This document shows, piece by piece, positions 6,238 to 10,926 of a stretch of 14,020 nt of DNA. Below the pieces are notes generated by a model. It was not told where the DNA came from, did not search any database, and saw nothing but the letters and a program-made list of their open reading frames with translations. Within the stretch, counting starts at the first letter, position 1, and each line of letters begins with the position of its first letter. Origin of the DNA: Candidatus Woesearchaeota archaeon (GTDB lineage: Archaea; Nanobdellota; Nanobdellia; Woesearchaeales; GW2011-AR9); assembly GCA_018303045.1 (NCBI GenBank), contig JAGVYX010000015.1, positions 1-14,020 on the forward strand, in the 5' to 3' direction. The translations under genes were made by a program, and so were the position numbers.

Positions 6238-6315
6238 TTTTGTTTTTCACCAACTTTAATCTTAACGGAGGGGTTTTGAGACATACTTGACGTGAACTTT
6301 TTTTAAACAGAAATC

Positions 6316-6323
6316 TTTATAAA
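6316..6323. promoter_or_regulatory. TATA box for the eL21 operon (palindromic)
   Basis: TTTATAAA is centred about 30 bp before the eL21 ATG at 6350, predicting a leader of about 5 nt. On the other strand it is 35 bp from the ATG at 6284, so it may also fire toward the small minus-strand frames. Confidence 0.6.
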
Positions 6324-6349
6324 TTAACCACTAAACTAAAAGAAATACT

Positions 6350-6640
6350 ATGGTAAAAAGACTGGGTTCCAGAAGAAGAAAGACCAGGCATAAGTTTATG
6401 GCTGGCATTCGAGAAAAAGGCAAAATCTCTTTAAGCGAGTATTTTAAGGGGTTGCAGGATGGAGATCTGGTTAATTTATTGATACACCCCAATGTTGAGA
6501 AAGGAAGATTTTACCGGCGTTTCCATGGAATGGGCGGCATAGTTGCCGGAAAGAAAGGCCACTGCTACGGGGTTAAAATAAAGGATGGGGAAAAACAAAA
6601 ATTAGTGTATGTTCACCCTATACATTTAAGAAAACAATAA
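6350..6640 (+). CDS. rpl21e: 50S ribosomal protein L21e (eL21)
   Basis: eL21 is a large-subunit ribosomal protein found in archaea and eukaryotes but not in bacteria. The 96 residues match the archaeal length. The N-terminus is highly basic (MVKRLGSRRRKTRHKF). The SH3-like barrel follows, with LQDGDLVNLLIHPNVEKGRFYRRFHG, GIVAGKKGHCYGVKIKDG and the ending KLVYVHPIHLRKQ, all hallmark segments. It is the first gene of an operon with rpoF, whose ATG begins 2 nt after this stop codon; this pairing is widespread in archaea. The start is fixed by the TATA box 30 bp upstream. Confidence 0.97.
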   Translation: MVKRLGSRRRKTRHKFMAGIREKGKISLSEYFKGLQDGDLVNLLIHPNVEKGRFYRRFHGMGGIVAGKKGHCYGVKIKDGEKQKLVYVHPIHLRKQ

Positions 6641-6642
6641 AA

Positions 6643-6987
6643 ATGGTCAGCCCGCAATTTATTGAAGAGCAATCTGTTACTTTATCAGAAGCTAAGGAAA
6701 TATTGAATAAAATTGAACAGAAAGATGGCCAGCTTAATTATATCTCTAATAGAACTAAGGAATTTTTAGAGAATATTAAAGTCCTGTCTAATGAAAAACG
6801 GGCTGAATTAAAGAAAAAATTAGAACAATTAAGTTTAATCCGGTTAAAAGCCGAGCATATCACTAAGATCATGGATTTCTTGCCCCAAACTATGGATGAG
6901 CTGAAGATAGTGCTTCAGGCCTATCCTTTAAGCCTGCCCAAAAAAGATCAGGAAGAGATTGTGGCAGCAGTTAAGGCGATTGCTTAA
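6643..6987 (+). CDS. rpoF: DNA-directed RNA polymerase subunit F (Rpb4-like)
   Basis: RpoF pairs with RpoE (Rpb7) to form the stalk of archaeal RNA polymerase, which aids open-complex formation and binds the emerging transcript. The 114 residues carry the family pattern: an N-terminal VTLSEAKEIL segment, a charged central region (TKEFLENIKVL), and the C-terminal HRDC-like helices. Those helices include ITKIMDFLPQTMDELKIVL and the closing KKDQEEIVAAVKAIA. It lies 2 nt after eL21 with no Shine-Dalgarno sequence, so translation is probably coupled. The context eL21-rpoF-DUF655 is a conserved archaeal neighbourhood, which makes the call secure. Confidence 0.95.
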   Translation: MVSPQFIEEQSVTLSEAKEILNKIEQKDGQLNYISNRTKEFLENIKVLSNEKRAELKKKLEQLSLIRLKAEHITKIMDFLPQTMDELKIVLQAYPLSLPKKDQEEIVAAVKAIA

Positions 6988-7023
6988 TAAATACATTTTA
7001 AAAGCATAATTTTTATTAAGTTC

Positions 7024-7031
7024 TTAAATAT
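7024..7031 (+). promoter_or_regulatory. TATA box for the DUF655 gene
   Basis: TTAAATAT is centred about 24 bp before the ATG at 7051. DUF655 may therefore be transcribed on its own as well as by read-through from rpoF 63 bp upstream. Confidence 0.5.
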
Positions 7032-7050
7032 CTACGTTTTAAAAACTAAA

Positions 7051-7620
7051 ATGGATCAAGATTTAACTCTAAAAAGAATCGTCAAGGAAGAGACGGCCAT
7101 TGTGCTAGACTTCTTGCCGCATGGCTATGCCTACGAGCAAAGTGCTGTTAAAACTCCCATTGCCCAAGCTATTGGCAAGGAACATTTATCACTATTAGAG
7201 CTAATTCCTAAAAAGGATGTTCATCTTCAGCCGCATCAGGAAGTATATATCGGAGAAGGCAAGCGGGAGGAAATACATCATATTAAAGGAAGAATCAGCG
7301 CCGATAAACTGACTTCTACAGCTAAAAATGAGTTATATCCTGCTGTAGAAAAACTGGTGGAAAATAATGAACAGAAATATATAGATTTCTTTAACAAAGC
7401 CCAGCCGCTGAGCATGAGAATGCATCAGCTGGAGTTGCTGCCTGGACTGGGAAAGAAACATATGTGGGAAGTATTAGAAGCTCGGAAAGTTAAGCTCTTT
7501 GAAAGTTTTGAAGACTTAAAAGCCAGGGTTAAACTGCTTCCGGACCCTAAACAGGCTGTAGTAAAACGAATTATTTCCGAGTTGGAAGGTAAGGAAAAAT
7601 ACCGGATCTTTGCTGGATAG
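7051..7620 (+). CDS. DUF655 family protein (archaeal putative nucleic-acid-binding protein)
   Basis: This 189-residue protein belongs to the archaeal family DUF655, whose function is not established. An N-terminal strand-rich part includes EETAIVLDFLPHGYA and HQEVYIGEGKREEIHHIKGRI, which reads like an OB-type nucleic-acid-binding barrel. Residues ~126-146 form a helix-hairpin-helix (LELLPGLGKKHMWEVLEAR), a non-specific DNA/RNA backbone binder. The C-terminus is basic and helical (DPKQAVVKRIISELEGKEKYRI). In many archaea this gene follows rpoF and precedes the rRNA dimethylase ksgA/rsmA, hinting at ribosome-related work. Here the next gene is instead a small membrane protein. It ends with TAG. 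Confidence 0.92.
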   Translation: MDQDLTLKRIVKEETAIVLDFLPHGYAYEQSAVKTPIAQAIGKEHLSLLELIPKKDVHLQPHQEVYIGEGKREEIHHIKGRISADKLTSTAKNELYPAVEKLVENNEQKYIDFFNKAQPLSMRMHQLELLPGLGKKHMWEVLEARKVKLFESFEDLKARVKLLPDPKQAVVKRIISELEGKEKYRIFAG

Positions 7621-7685
7621 AGTCAAAAAAATCACCCCTGCACGCTCCGCCTGGAATGGTTTTTCAGCCAGTTTAAGGGAATAAG

Positions 7686-7694
7686 TTTTTATAG
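7686..7694 (+). promoter_or_regulatory. TATA box for the two-helix membrane protein gene
   Basis: TTTTTATAG is centred about 26 bp before the GTG at 7716. This supports a leaderless GTG start in a region where no ATG is available. Confidence 0.5.
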
Positions 7695-7715
7695 TTTTGG
7701 GATTAATATTAGTTT

Positions 7716-7967
7716 GTGAATTTAGAGCAGGAAATCAAGGAGATCAGAGAAAGAAATAAACGAGTAGAATTAGACAAAGCCTGGGAAACTAGTTTAGCCC
7801 GAAAAATAATTATAGCTGTCTTAACTTACCTAGTGATTGTCCTCTTTTTTTATTTTGCCAGCTTGTCCAAGCCATTTATCAACGCTATTGTTCCAACACT
7901 CGGGTTTATCCTTTCCACCTTATCGTTATCATTATTCAAGAAATTGTGGATCAAAGCTAAATCTTAA
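7716..7967 (+). CDS. Conserved small two-helix membrane protein
   Basis: This 83-residue protein begins with a charged amphipathic helix (LEQEIKEIRERNKRVELDKAWETS). Two transmembrane segments follow: about residues 31-49 (IIIAVLTYLVIVLFFYFAS) and 55-73 (INAIVPTLGFILSTLSLSL). It ends in a short basic tail. I recall closely similar proteins, with the same ERNKRVELDKAWETS head and 'NAIVPTLGF..ST' second helix, as a common hypothetical protein in candidate-phyla bacteria and DPANN archaea; that is memory, not a search. Function is unknown. The start is GTG, supported by the TATA box 26 bp upstream. It ends one base before the convergent gene at 7969. Confidence 0.85.
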   Translation: MNLEQEIKEIRERNKRVELDKAWETSLARKIIIAVLTYLVIVLFFYFASLSKPFINAIVPTLGFILSTLSLSLFKKLWIKAKS

Positions 7968-7968
7968 A

Positions 7969-8355
7969 TTAATCCAAGCGCCATTTTTTCTGCTTCTCTT
8001 CTGCCAGATCACCCATTCCCTGCTGCTGAGCCTCTTCCAGCAGTTTCTCCGCCAGATGCTTAAGCCGAAGACCATTAATGGCCACATCACTTTCCATAAA
8101 TTCGTACTGTTCGATAATCTTATCGAGCAGTTTAGCCTGCGTATTAATATTAATATGAACAATACCTGAAGCTGCAACCTGGCGCTCCTGTTCTAATTCC
8201 AATAAGGTTTTGAGATCGCGATACAGGGTTTTAACATCAGCCTTGATGTCTCCCAAAAAATCAATCATCGCCTGCAGTTCTTGTTCAGAATCCAGTTTTT
8301 TTCGCGGTGTTTCCTTAAATAATTTCTTCCACCATTTCTGCTGATACCATTTCAT
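7969..8355 (-). CDS. Coiled-coil hypothetical protein
   Basis: This 128-residue protein is almost entirely helical. Its basic N-terminus (MKWYQQKWWKKLFKE) is Trp/Lys-rich and could touch nucleic acid or membrane surface. Long heptad-like stretches follow (MIDFLGDIKADVKTLYRDLKTLLELEQE, and AKLLDKIIEQYEFMESDVAINGLRLKHLAEKLLEE). Both suggest an oligomeric coiled coil. There are no cysteines, signal peptide or known motif. The ATG at 8355 is 27 bp from a TATA element shared with the divergent zinc-ribbon gene, so the two are probably co-regulated. The stop is one base from the stop of the convergent membrane-protein gene. Confidence 0.72.
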   Translation of the reverse strand: MKWYQQKWWKKLFKETPRKKLDSEQELQAMIDFLGDIKADVKTLYRDLKTLLELEQERQVAASGIVHININTQAKLLDKIIEQYEFMESDVAINGLRLKHLAEKLLEEAQQQGMGDLAEEKQKKWRLD

Positions 8356-8370
8356 GCTTCCAATAAAGCA

Positions 8371-8386
8371 ATTTATAAATATAAAT
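8371..8386. promoter_or_regulatory. Bidirectional TATA promoter between coiled-coil and zinc-ribbon genes
   Basis: Overlapping elements lie in this AT block. ATTTATAAAT (8371-8380, a perfect palindrome) is 26 bp before the plus-strand ATG at 8402. TTTATATT on the minus strand (8385-8378) is 27 bp before the minus-strand ATG at 8355. Each gene gets a leaderless start from 47 bp of intergenic DNA. Confidence 0.6.
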
Positions 8387-8401
8387 CTTTTCTTTATCAG
8401 G

Positions 8402-8776
8402 ATGAGATTTAAAGCTAAAAAAAGTTACGGAAATTATAAAACAACCCCCTGTCCATTTTGCCAGAGAACAGCTACGCATAAAAATACTCAAGGGATAGAA
8501 ACGTGCCATCGGCATGCTAAAGACGCTTTACCAGAGATTAAATGCCTCTGCGGCTCCTGGCTGGAGCAAAAAGCCGGAAAATTTGGGCCTTATTTTAACT
8601 GCGCCAATTGCGGGAACATTAATTTTAAGAAAGGATTGGAATTTAAAGAAATTACAGTTAAAAGATTAATCTCTGAAACCATCCCTGAAACCCGAAAATT
8701 TACTCCAGAGAAACCAATCCTAAAACAGAAAAAAGAAATAACTATCAGTTCTAATGATGTGGAATACTTTAGCTAG
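8402..8776 (+). CDS. Double zinc-ribbon protein (hypothetical)
   Basis: This 124-residue protein carries two likely zinc sites. The first is C17-x2-C20 with C35-x2-H38 (CPFC ... ETCHRH). The second is C48-x-C50 with C67-x2-C70 (CLCG ... FNCANCG). The second site, with KAGKFGPYFNCANCG, strongly resembles the C-terminal zinc fingers of topoisomerase I, which bind single-stranded DNA. The N-terminus (MRFKAKKSYGNYK) is basic and the C-terminal third is a charged, probably disordered tail. A nucleic-acid-binding role is likely, the target unknown. The ATG at 8402 is chosen because the TATA element is 26 bp upstream. The in-frame ATG at 8354 would overlap the divergent gene's own start codon and place the TATA element inside the gene. 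Confidence 0.8.
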   Translation: MRFKAKKSYGNYKTTPCPFCQRTATHKNTQGIETCHRHAKDALPEIKCLCGSWLEQKAGKFGPYFNCANCGNINFKKGLEFKEITVKRLISETIPETRKFTPEKPILKQKKEITISSNDVEYFS

Positions 8777-8876
8777 GAAGCAGCCCTAACTTCCGGCACA
8801 GCTCTTTCTGGTTATCGGTCAGCTTATAAAAATTCTTTCTTACAAACTCTTCAAATTCCTGATCTATATCCTGCAT
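8769..8876 (-). CDS. 35-residue small protein with strong Shine-Dalgarno sequence
   Basis: The minus-strand ATG at 8876 opens a frame MQDIDQEFEEFVRKNFYKL... ending KELCRKLGLLPS and stopping at TAA (8769). It is acidic at the N-terminus and looks like two short helices. GAGGTGGTG at 8889-8881 is a good archaeal Shine-Dalgarno sequence four bases before the ATG (seven bases from GAGGTG). A TATA element at 8936-8943 predicts transcription start near 8914 and a leader of about 38 nt. That contrasts with the leaderless genes around it. It overlaps the 3' end of the zinc-ribbon gene by 8 nt on the opposite strand. No family is recognised. Confidence 0.6.
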   Translation of the reverse strand: MQDIDQEFEEFVRKNFYKLTDNQKELCRKLGLLPS

Positions 8877-8880
8877 CTTG

Positions 8881-8889
8881 CACCACCTC
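8881..8889 (-). promoter_or_regulatory. Shine-Dalgarno sequence for the 35-residue gene
   Basis: On the minus strand GAGGTGGTG precedes CAAG-ATG. I see no comparable ribosome-binding site before any other start in this window. Confidence 0.6.
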
Positions 8890-8935
8890 TTCTTATTGCT
8901 GTGATTTTGAATGAAAACAAGCTAGGGATCATTTA

Positions 8936-8943
8936 TTTATAAA
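8936..8943 (-). promoter_or_regulatory. TATA box for the 35-residue gene
   Basis: On the minus strand TTTTTATAAATAAAT contains TTTATAAA centred 63 bp before the ATG at 8876. This leaves room for a leader with the Shine-Dalgarno sequence. Confidence 0.45.
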
Positions 8944-8967
8944 AATTGTTCATTCATCCAGAGAAGT

Positions 8968-9002
8968 AAAAAAAAGTTGCTATCAAAAAGTTGCTATCAA
9001 AA
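8968..9002 (-). terminator. T-tract terminator of the Nre gene within a 14-bp tandem repeat
   Basis: On the minus strand three T-runs follow each other: T4 at 9002-8999, T5 at 8989-8985 and T8 at 8975-8968. Serial oligo-T tracts are the usual archaeal termination signal. They are carried by an exact tandem duplication of AAAAAGTTGCTATC (8971-8984 and 8985-8998) that begins in the stop codon. Confidence 0.45.
8971..8998. repeat. Exact 14-bp tandem duplication at the end of the Nre gene
   Basis: AAAAAGTTGCTATC occurs twice without mismatch, at 8971-8984 and 8985-8998. The first two bases of the Nre stop codon region lie inside the distal copy. Confidence 0.8.
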
Positions 9003-10184
9003 CTGAGTTAATTTAAGTTGTTGTTTCTTATTCTGCAATAACTGGCTTTCCTTCAATAATAAATTTAAATCAAAGCTAAATTTATGTTTAATAAAAGTTT
9101 TAGCATAAGCCAGCATTAGCTCCTGGCTGGAGAACTGAAGCGGCTTGTCTTGGGCACTTTTTCTCGCCGCTTCACGGCAAACCCACACCCCCAGAGGAAT
9201 GTTGTATTCATTCGTAATAAATCTTAACGCCAGACAGGAGTACTGCCGCTGGTTTTCCTTCATTTTTTCCAGCGCAGATAGTCGAGCGGCGTAATAACCG
9301 CCAGCCGTTTCTTCAGCATAATCTTTTCTTCCTGGATAACCTTCATAATCTGTTGAGTAGGCATACCCGCGTTTGCTCCAAGGATTTACTGGTGATAATA
9401 AATAAGTTTCAAATAGCTCATAACTCCAAACTTCCGGAAGAAACAAAATTAAATAATAATTCCCCCAAGCCCCTCCAAAATATAACTGGTAATCGCCAAC
9501 AGAGTATTGCTTAACTTCCTCAATTAATTGTTTCCCAACAATATCGTCAACGGCAGTGATGCTCCATCTGGTAGGCACCAGTTTACGATTGTTCTTTAGC
9601 CCAAGATGGCCTACCGAGATCAGTTTAGTTAGGGTATTTTCTTCAAAACCTTTTTTATACAAATCAATAATCGCCTGAGCAGCCCTTAAATCGGTATCCC
9701 TTACTGCTTTCTCAACTCTGGAATCTACTATGGTATTGGCAGTAATCCTCGCCGTTTGCATTTCGCTGCCCGGACCGAAAGGGATAATTTCTTTTTCCGG
9801 CTTAAGCGATAATTGCGGCGGCTTTTTTAAAGCAATTTCTACCTCTGAAGCCGTTTTGGCCATGCCCACTTCCTGCGCGATCTGCAGAAATTTCCCGGTT
9901 AACTGTTTTACTGAAGCAATAGAACGCGAGTTTACCAGTGAATAGCGGTTGGCGGCAATTTCACCGATTCCAAAATTGTTCTTAGCCCATAACCGCGGCG
10001 AGTCGTACTGTTCCATCTCGCCGGTAAACTGAGGACTGAGAATGCCAAGGTTAACATTAGGATAACCGAACCGGCCGATGAAGGGCGCTGGCGCAGAGCC
10101 TTGAAACTGCTGCTTAAAGTTCTGGTTTATCTTTAACTGAGGCATTTGTTCAATGTCCTTGAATTTGATTCTGGCTAAATGCAT
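8997..10184 (-). CDS. nreA: Nre-family archaeal DNA repair protein (NreA-like)
   Basis: Nre proteins are archaeal factors linked to repair of damaged DNA together with the PCNA clamp. The 395 residues show family signatures: APAPFIGRFGYPNVNLGILSP (31-51), DSPRLW (61-66), KLVPTRWSITAVDD (about 203-216), and the WGNYYLILFLP / LSPVNPWSKRGY region. The protein ends QLKLTQF (389-395), a fit to the minimal PCNA-interacting pattern Q-x-x-L-x-x-F, cut off before the second aromatic. As I remember the family, Nre proteins usually start with a cysteine-rich zinc-finger-like segment. Here residues 1-30 contain no cysteine, so that part is absent. The ATG at 10184 lies 26 bp from a TATA element shared with the divergent ORF at 10236. 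Confidence 0.87.
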   Translation of the reverse strand: MHLARIKFKDIEQMPQLKINQNFKQQFQGSAPAPFIGRFGYPNVNLGILSPQFTGEMEQYDSPRLWAKNNFGIGEIAANRYSLVNSRSIASVKQLTGKFLQIAQEVGMAKTASEVEIALKKPPQLSLKPEKEIIPFGPGSEMQTARITANTIVDSRVEKAVRDTDLRAAQAIIDLYKKGFEENTLTKLISVGHLGLKNNRKLVPTRWSITAVDDIVGKQLIEEVKQYSVGDYQLYFGGAWGNYYLILFLPEVWSYELFETYLLSPVNPWSKRGYAYSTDYEGYPGRKDYAEETAGGYYAARLSALEKMKENQRQYSCLALRFITNEYNIPLGVWVCREAARKSAQDKPLQFSSQELMLAYAKTFIKHKFSFDLNLLLKESQLLQNKKQQLKLTQF

Positions 10185-10204
10185 GTTAATTGTTGATTCG
10201 TGTA

Positions 10205-10218
10205 AATATTTATATATT
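10205..10218. promoter_or_regulatory. Bidirectional TATA element between nreA and the TTG-start ORF
   Basis: The block AATATTTATATATT is centred near 10211. It lies about 26-27 bp from the nreA ATG (10184, minus) and about 25 bp from the TTG at 10236 (plus). Confidence 0.55.
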
Positions 10219-10235
10219 CTAACTTTTCAATTAGT

Positions 10236-10724
10236 TTGATAGTTCTCGAGACGCAGATTACTAATCCAGTTAAATCTGCTGTATTAGCCGGAGTAGTAAC
10301 TACCAGTGTCGGAATATATGGGGTATTGCTGATCTTAAGGAATAGTCCATACTCTCGCCTCCTTAGCTATTCAACATGCTCCAGATGGTTTTTTTCTGGG
10401 AATGGAAACGCCCAAAGTGTAAAAAATATTGGCGTAAATAAAGATTTTTTTCCCCCGCATATTTTCAAGGCCATTAACAGCAGAAAGATCTGTTTTTATT
10501 GCGCTAATAACCGCCGGATCTTGGAACTGCGGTCTGAACCTGCTGAAGCCAAATTTAGATTCAACCAGAGCTACCAAAGTAAGACGGCCGTCTTTCTCCT
10601 GAAAATCATGAACCGCGCCTTTGTAGCGGCCAATAAATTGTTCCAGGCCGGGAATAATTCTGGCATTATGGCAGACGTAAAAATCTTTATGGGGACGATA
10701 AATCATGCTGCTTGGTTTGTATAA
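10236..10724 (+). CDS. Uncertain ORF: membrane-like N-terminus, antisense to the next gene
   Basis: A TTG start 25 bp after the shared TATA element opens a 162-codon frame. Its first ~50 residues look coding and contain a hydrophobic helix (KSAVLAGVVTTSVGIYGVLLIL). From about 10371 onward the frame runs fully antisense to the minus-strand gene at 10371-10706. Its composition becomes poor there (Asn/Ser/Phe/Cys-rich, repeated basic clusters), as expected of a shadow. Either the plus-strand gene is a real small membrane protein whose 3' part has been lost or overwritten, or only its promoter and head survive. No family is recognised. Confidence 0.3.
   Translation: MIVLETQITNPVKSAVLAGVVTTSVGIYGVLLILRNSPYSRLLSYSTCSRWFFSGNGNAQSVKNIGVNKDFFPPHIFKAINSRKICFYCANNRRILELRSEPAEAKFRFNQSYQSKTAVFLLKIMNRAFVAANKLFQAGNNSGIMADVKIFMGTINHAAWFV
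10371..10706 (-). CDS. Hypothetical protein, 111 residues
   Basis: The composition is well balanced, with alternating strands and short helices: HKDFYVCHNARIIPGLEQF, KGAVHDFQEKDGRLTLVALVESKFGFSRFRPQF, and GKKIFIYANIFYTLGVSIPRKK. It reads like a small beta-rich cytosolic domain. There is no membrane segment, metal-binding cluster or known motif, and I do not recognise the family. The ATG at 10706 lies 26 bp from a palindromic TATA element (10729-10736), which supports it over the antisense frame. The last residues (PSGAC) look like run-out sequence, so the 3' end may be altered. Confidence 0.6.
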   Translation of the reverse strand: MIYRPHKDFYVCHNARIIPGLEQFIGRYKGAVHDFQEKDGRLTLVALVESKFGFSRFRPQFQDPAVISAIKTDLSAVNGLENMRGKKIFIYANIFYTLGVSIPRKKPSGAC

Positions 10725-10728
10725 CTAA

Positions 10729-10736
10729 TTTATAAA
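10729..10736. promoter_or_regulatory. Palindromic TATA element before the 111-residue gene
   Basis: TTTATAAA is centred 26 bp before the minus-strand ATG at 10706. Read on the plus strand it could start a transcript near 10758, giving the MtaB-like gene a leader of about 110 nt that contains the hairpin at 10784-10837. Confidence 0.5.
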
Positions 10737-10783
10737 GCTTATTGCTGGATTTTAGCAAGTTAGAAACTTTAGAGAACTTTGAA

Positions 10784-10837
10784 AAATAGAGATTTTGTTA
10801 ATTTTTTGATCTGTTACTGACAAAATCTCGACTATTT
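10784..10837. repeat. Inverted repeat (hairpin) upstream of the MtaB-like gene
   Basis: GAGATTTTGTTA (10789-10800) pairs with TGACAAAATCTC (10818-10829): 12 bp with one G-T pair around a 17-nt loop. AAATA (10784-10788) and TATTT (10833-10837) extend the stem past a 3-nt bulge (GAC). Related direct copies of the arm motif (TAGAGAA.TTTG) occur at 10769-10781 and 10848-10859. Confidence 0.6.
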
Positions 10838-10866
10838 CACAGTCTCTTAGAGAATTTTGTCGATAG

Positions 10867-10926
10867 CCCACTACTTTCACGATTCAAACTTCCGGCTGCG
10901 CGGCCAACCAAGCTGATTCGGAGCAA
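10867..10926 (+). other. Conserved 5' coding extension of the MtaB-like gene without a normal start codon
   Basis: In frame with the ATG at 10927, bases 10867-10926 read PTTFTIQTSGCAANQADSEQ. That is the conserved first strand and first cluster-ligand cysteine (10897-10899) of MiaB-type enzymes. A TAG stop (10864-10866) directly precedes it, and there is no ATG, GTG or TTG between. ACG (10879) and ATT (10882) are the only near-cognate candidates noted. Confidence 0.75.

Noticed and set aside
7837..8169. Plus-strand Ser/Leu/Phe-rich ORF across the convergent gene ends
   Set aside because: It overlaps two better-supported genes in other frames and has no promoter of its own.
8354..8401. ATG at 8354 as the zinc-ribbon gene start
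   Set aside because: It overlaps the divergent gene's start codon, and the TATA element points to 8402.
10784..10837. C/D box guide RNA
   Set aside because: A CTGA is present but no convincing paired C box (RTGATGA) and D box at the right distances could be found.
10236..10926. tRNA gene in the intergenic DNA
   Set aside because: No T-loop GTTCRA motif with a matching acceptor stem was seen.
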